Shown here piece by piece: positions 5,847 to 5,889 of a DNA stretch of 5,889 nucleotides. Origin of the DNA: DATEUP01 sp041485285 (GTDB taxonomy: Archaea > Thermoplasmatota > DTKX01 > DATEUP01); NCBI GenBank assembly GCA_041485285.1, contig JBGPJF010000117.1, positions 1-5,889 on the forward strand, read 5' to 3'. Below the pieces are notes generated by a model. The model was not told where the DNA came from. It worked only from the letters and a program-made list of their open reading frames with translations, and did not search any database. The position numbers and the translations under genes were made by a program. Numbering within the stretch: position 1 is the first letter of the stretch; each line of letters begins with the position of its first letter.

Positions 5847-5889
5847 ACGCGCGCGTGCGGAAGGCCTTGCAAATTAGCGTCAAGGCGTC
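5847..5889. other. Downstream non-coding edge with small palindromes and an AT patch
   Basis: After the aminotransferase stop, 43 bases remain. They hold the 8-bp palindrome AAGGCCTT (5861-5868), then the AT-richer TTGCAAATTAG (5867-5877). The AT patch loosely resembles the TTCAAATAG core upstream of the aminotransferase and could be a promoter for a gene just right of the window. No T-run terminator is visible. The assignment is weak. Confidence 0.2.

Noticed and set aside
1..5889. CRISPR array, insertion sequence, tRNA, rRNA or phage signatures.
   Set aside because: No regularly spaced direct repeats, transposase motifs, terminal inverted repeats or tRNA-like cloverleaf were seen by eye.

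Overview
The window looks like a piece of a GC-rich euryarchaeal chromosome, most plausibly an uncultured Thermoplasmatota-type lineage. The archaeal assignment rests on three features. There is an Lrp/AsnC regulator carrying a C-terminal TRASH metal-binding domain. There is a secreted protease ending in a PGF-CTERM-type tail, the substrate signature of archaeosortase. The genes also lack Shine-Dalgarno sites but have AT-rich TATA-like patches about 28 nt ahead of their starts, as expected for leaderless transcripts. The exact lineage is inference.

Layout. Positions 1-208 are an upstream region with TATA-like patches and small palindromes. Positions 209-850 (+; a TTG at 191 is the alternative start) encode a 213-aa Lrp/AsnC-TRASH regulator of the CopR/CopT type. 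Positions 847-4680 (-) encode a 1277-aa secreted S8 (subtilisin-like) protease with a propeptide-like region, an intact Asp/His/Ser triad, a beta-sandwich, a CARDB-like domain, four Ig-like repeats and the PGF-CTERM anchor. The regulator and protease converge and their stop codons overlap. Positions 4681-4736 are a compact divergent intergenic region with one central AT-rich element and a perfect 17-bp palindrome. Positions 4737-5846 (+) encode a 369-aa PLP-dependent class I/II aminotransferase. The last 43 bases are non-coding.

How they may work together. The protease and aminotransferase start 56 bp apart on opposite strands and appear to share a promoter core and a candidate operator. Co-regulated extracellular peptide breakdown and intracellular amino-acid transamination is therefore a reasonable hypothesis. 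The TRASH regulator is more likely tied to metal (copper-type) homeostasis and to genes left of the window; its adjacency to the protease may be incidental. I see no CRISPR, mobile element, tRNA, rRNA or defence system. Each protein belongs to a recognisable family, so the novelty lies mainly in the divergent promoter/operator and in some protein details.
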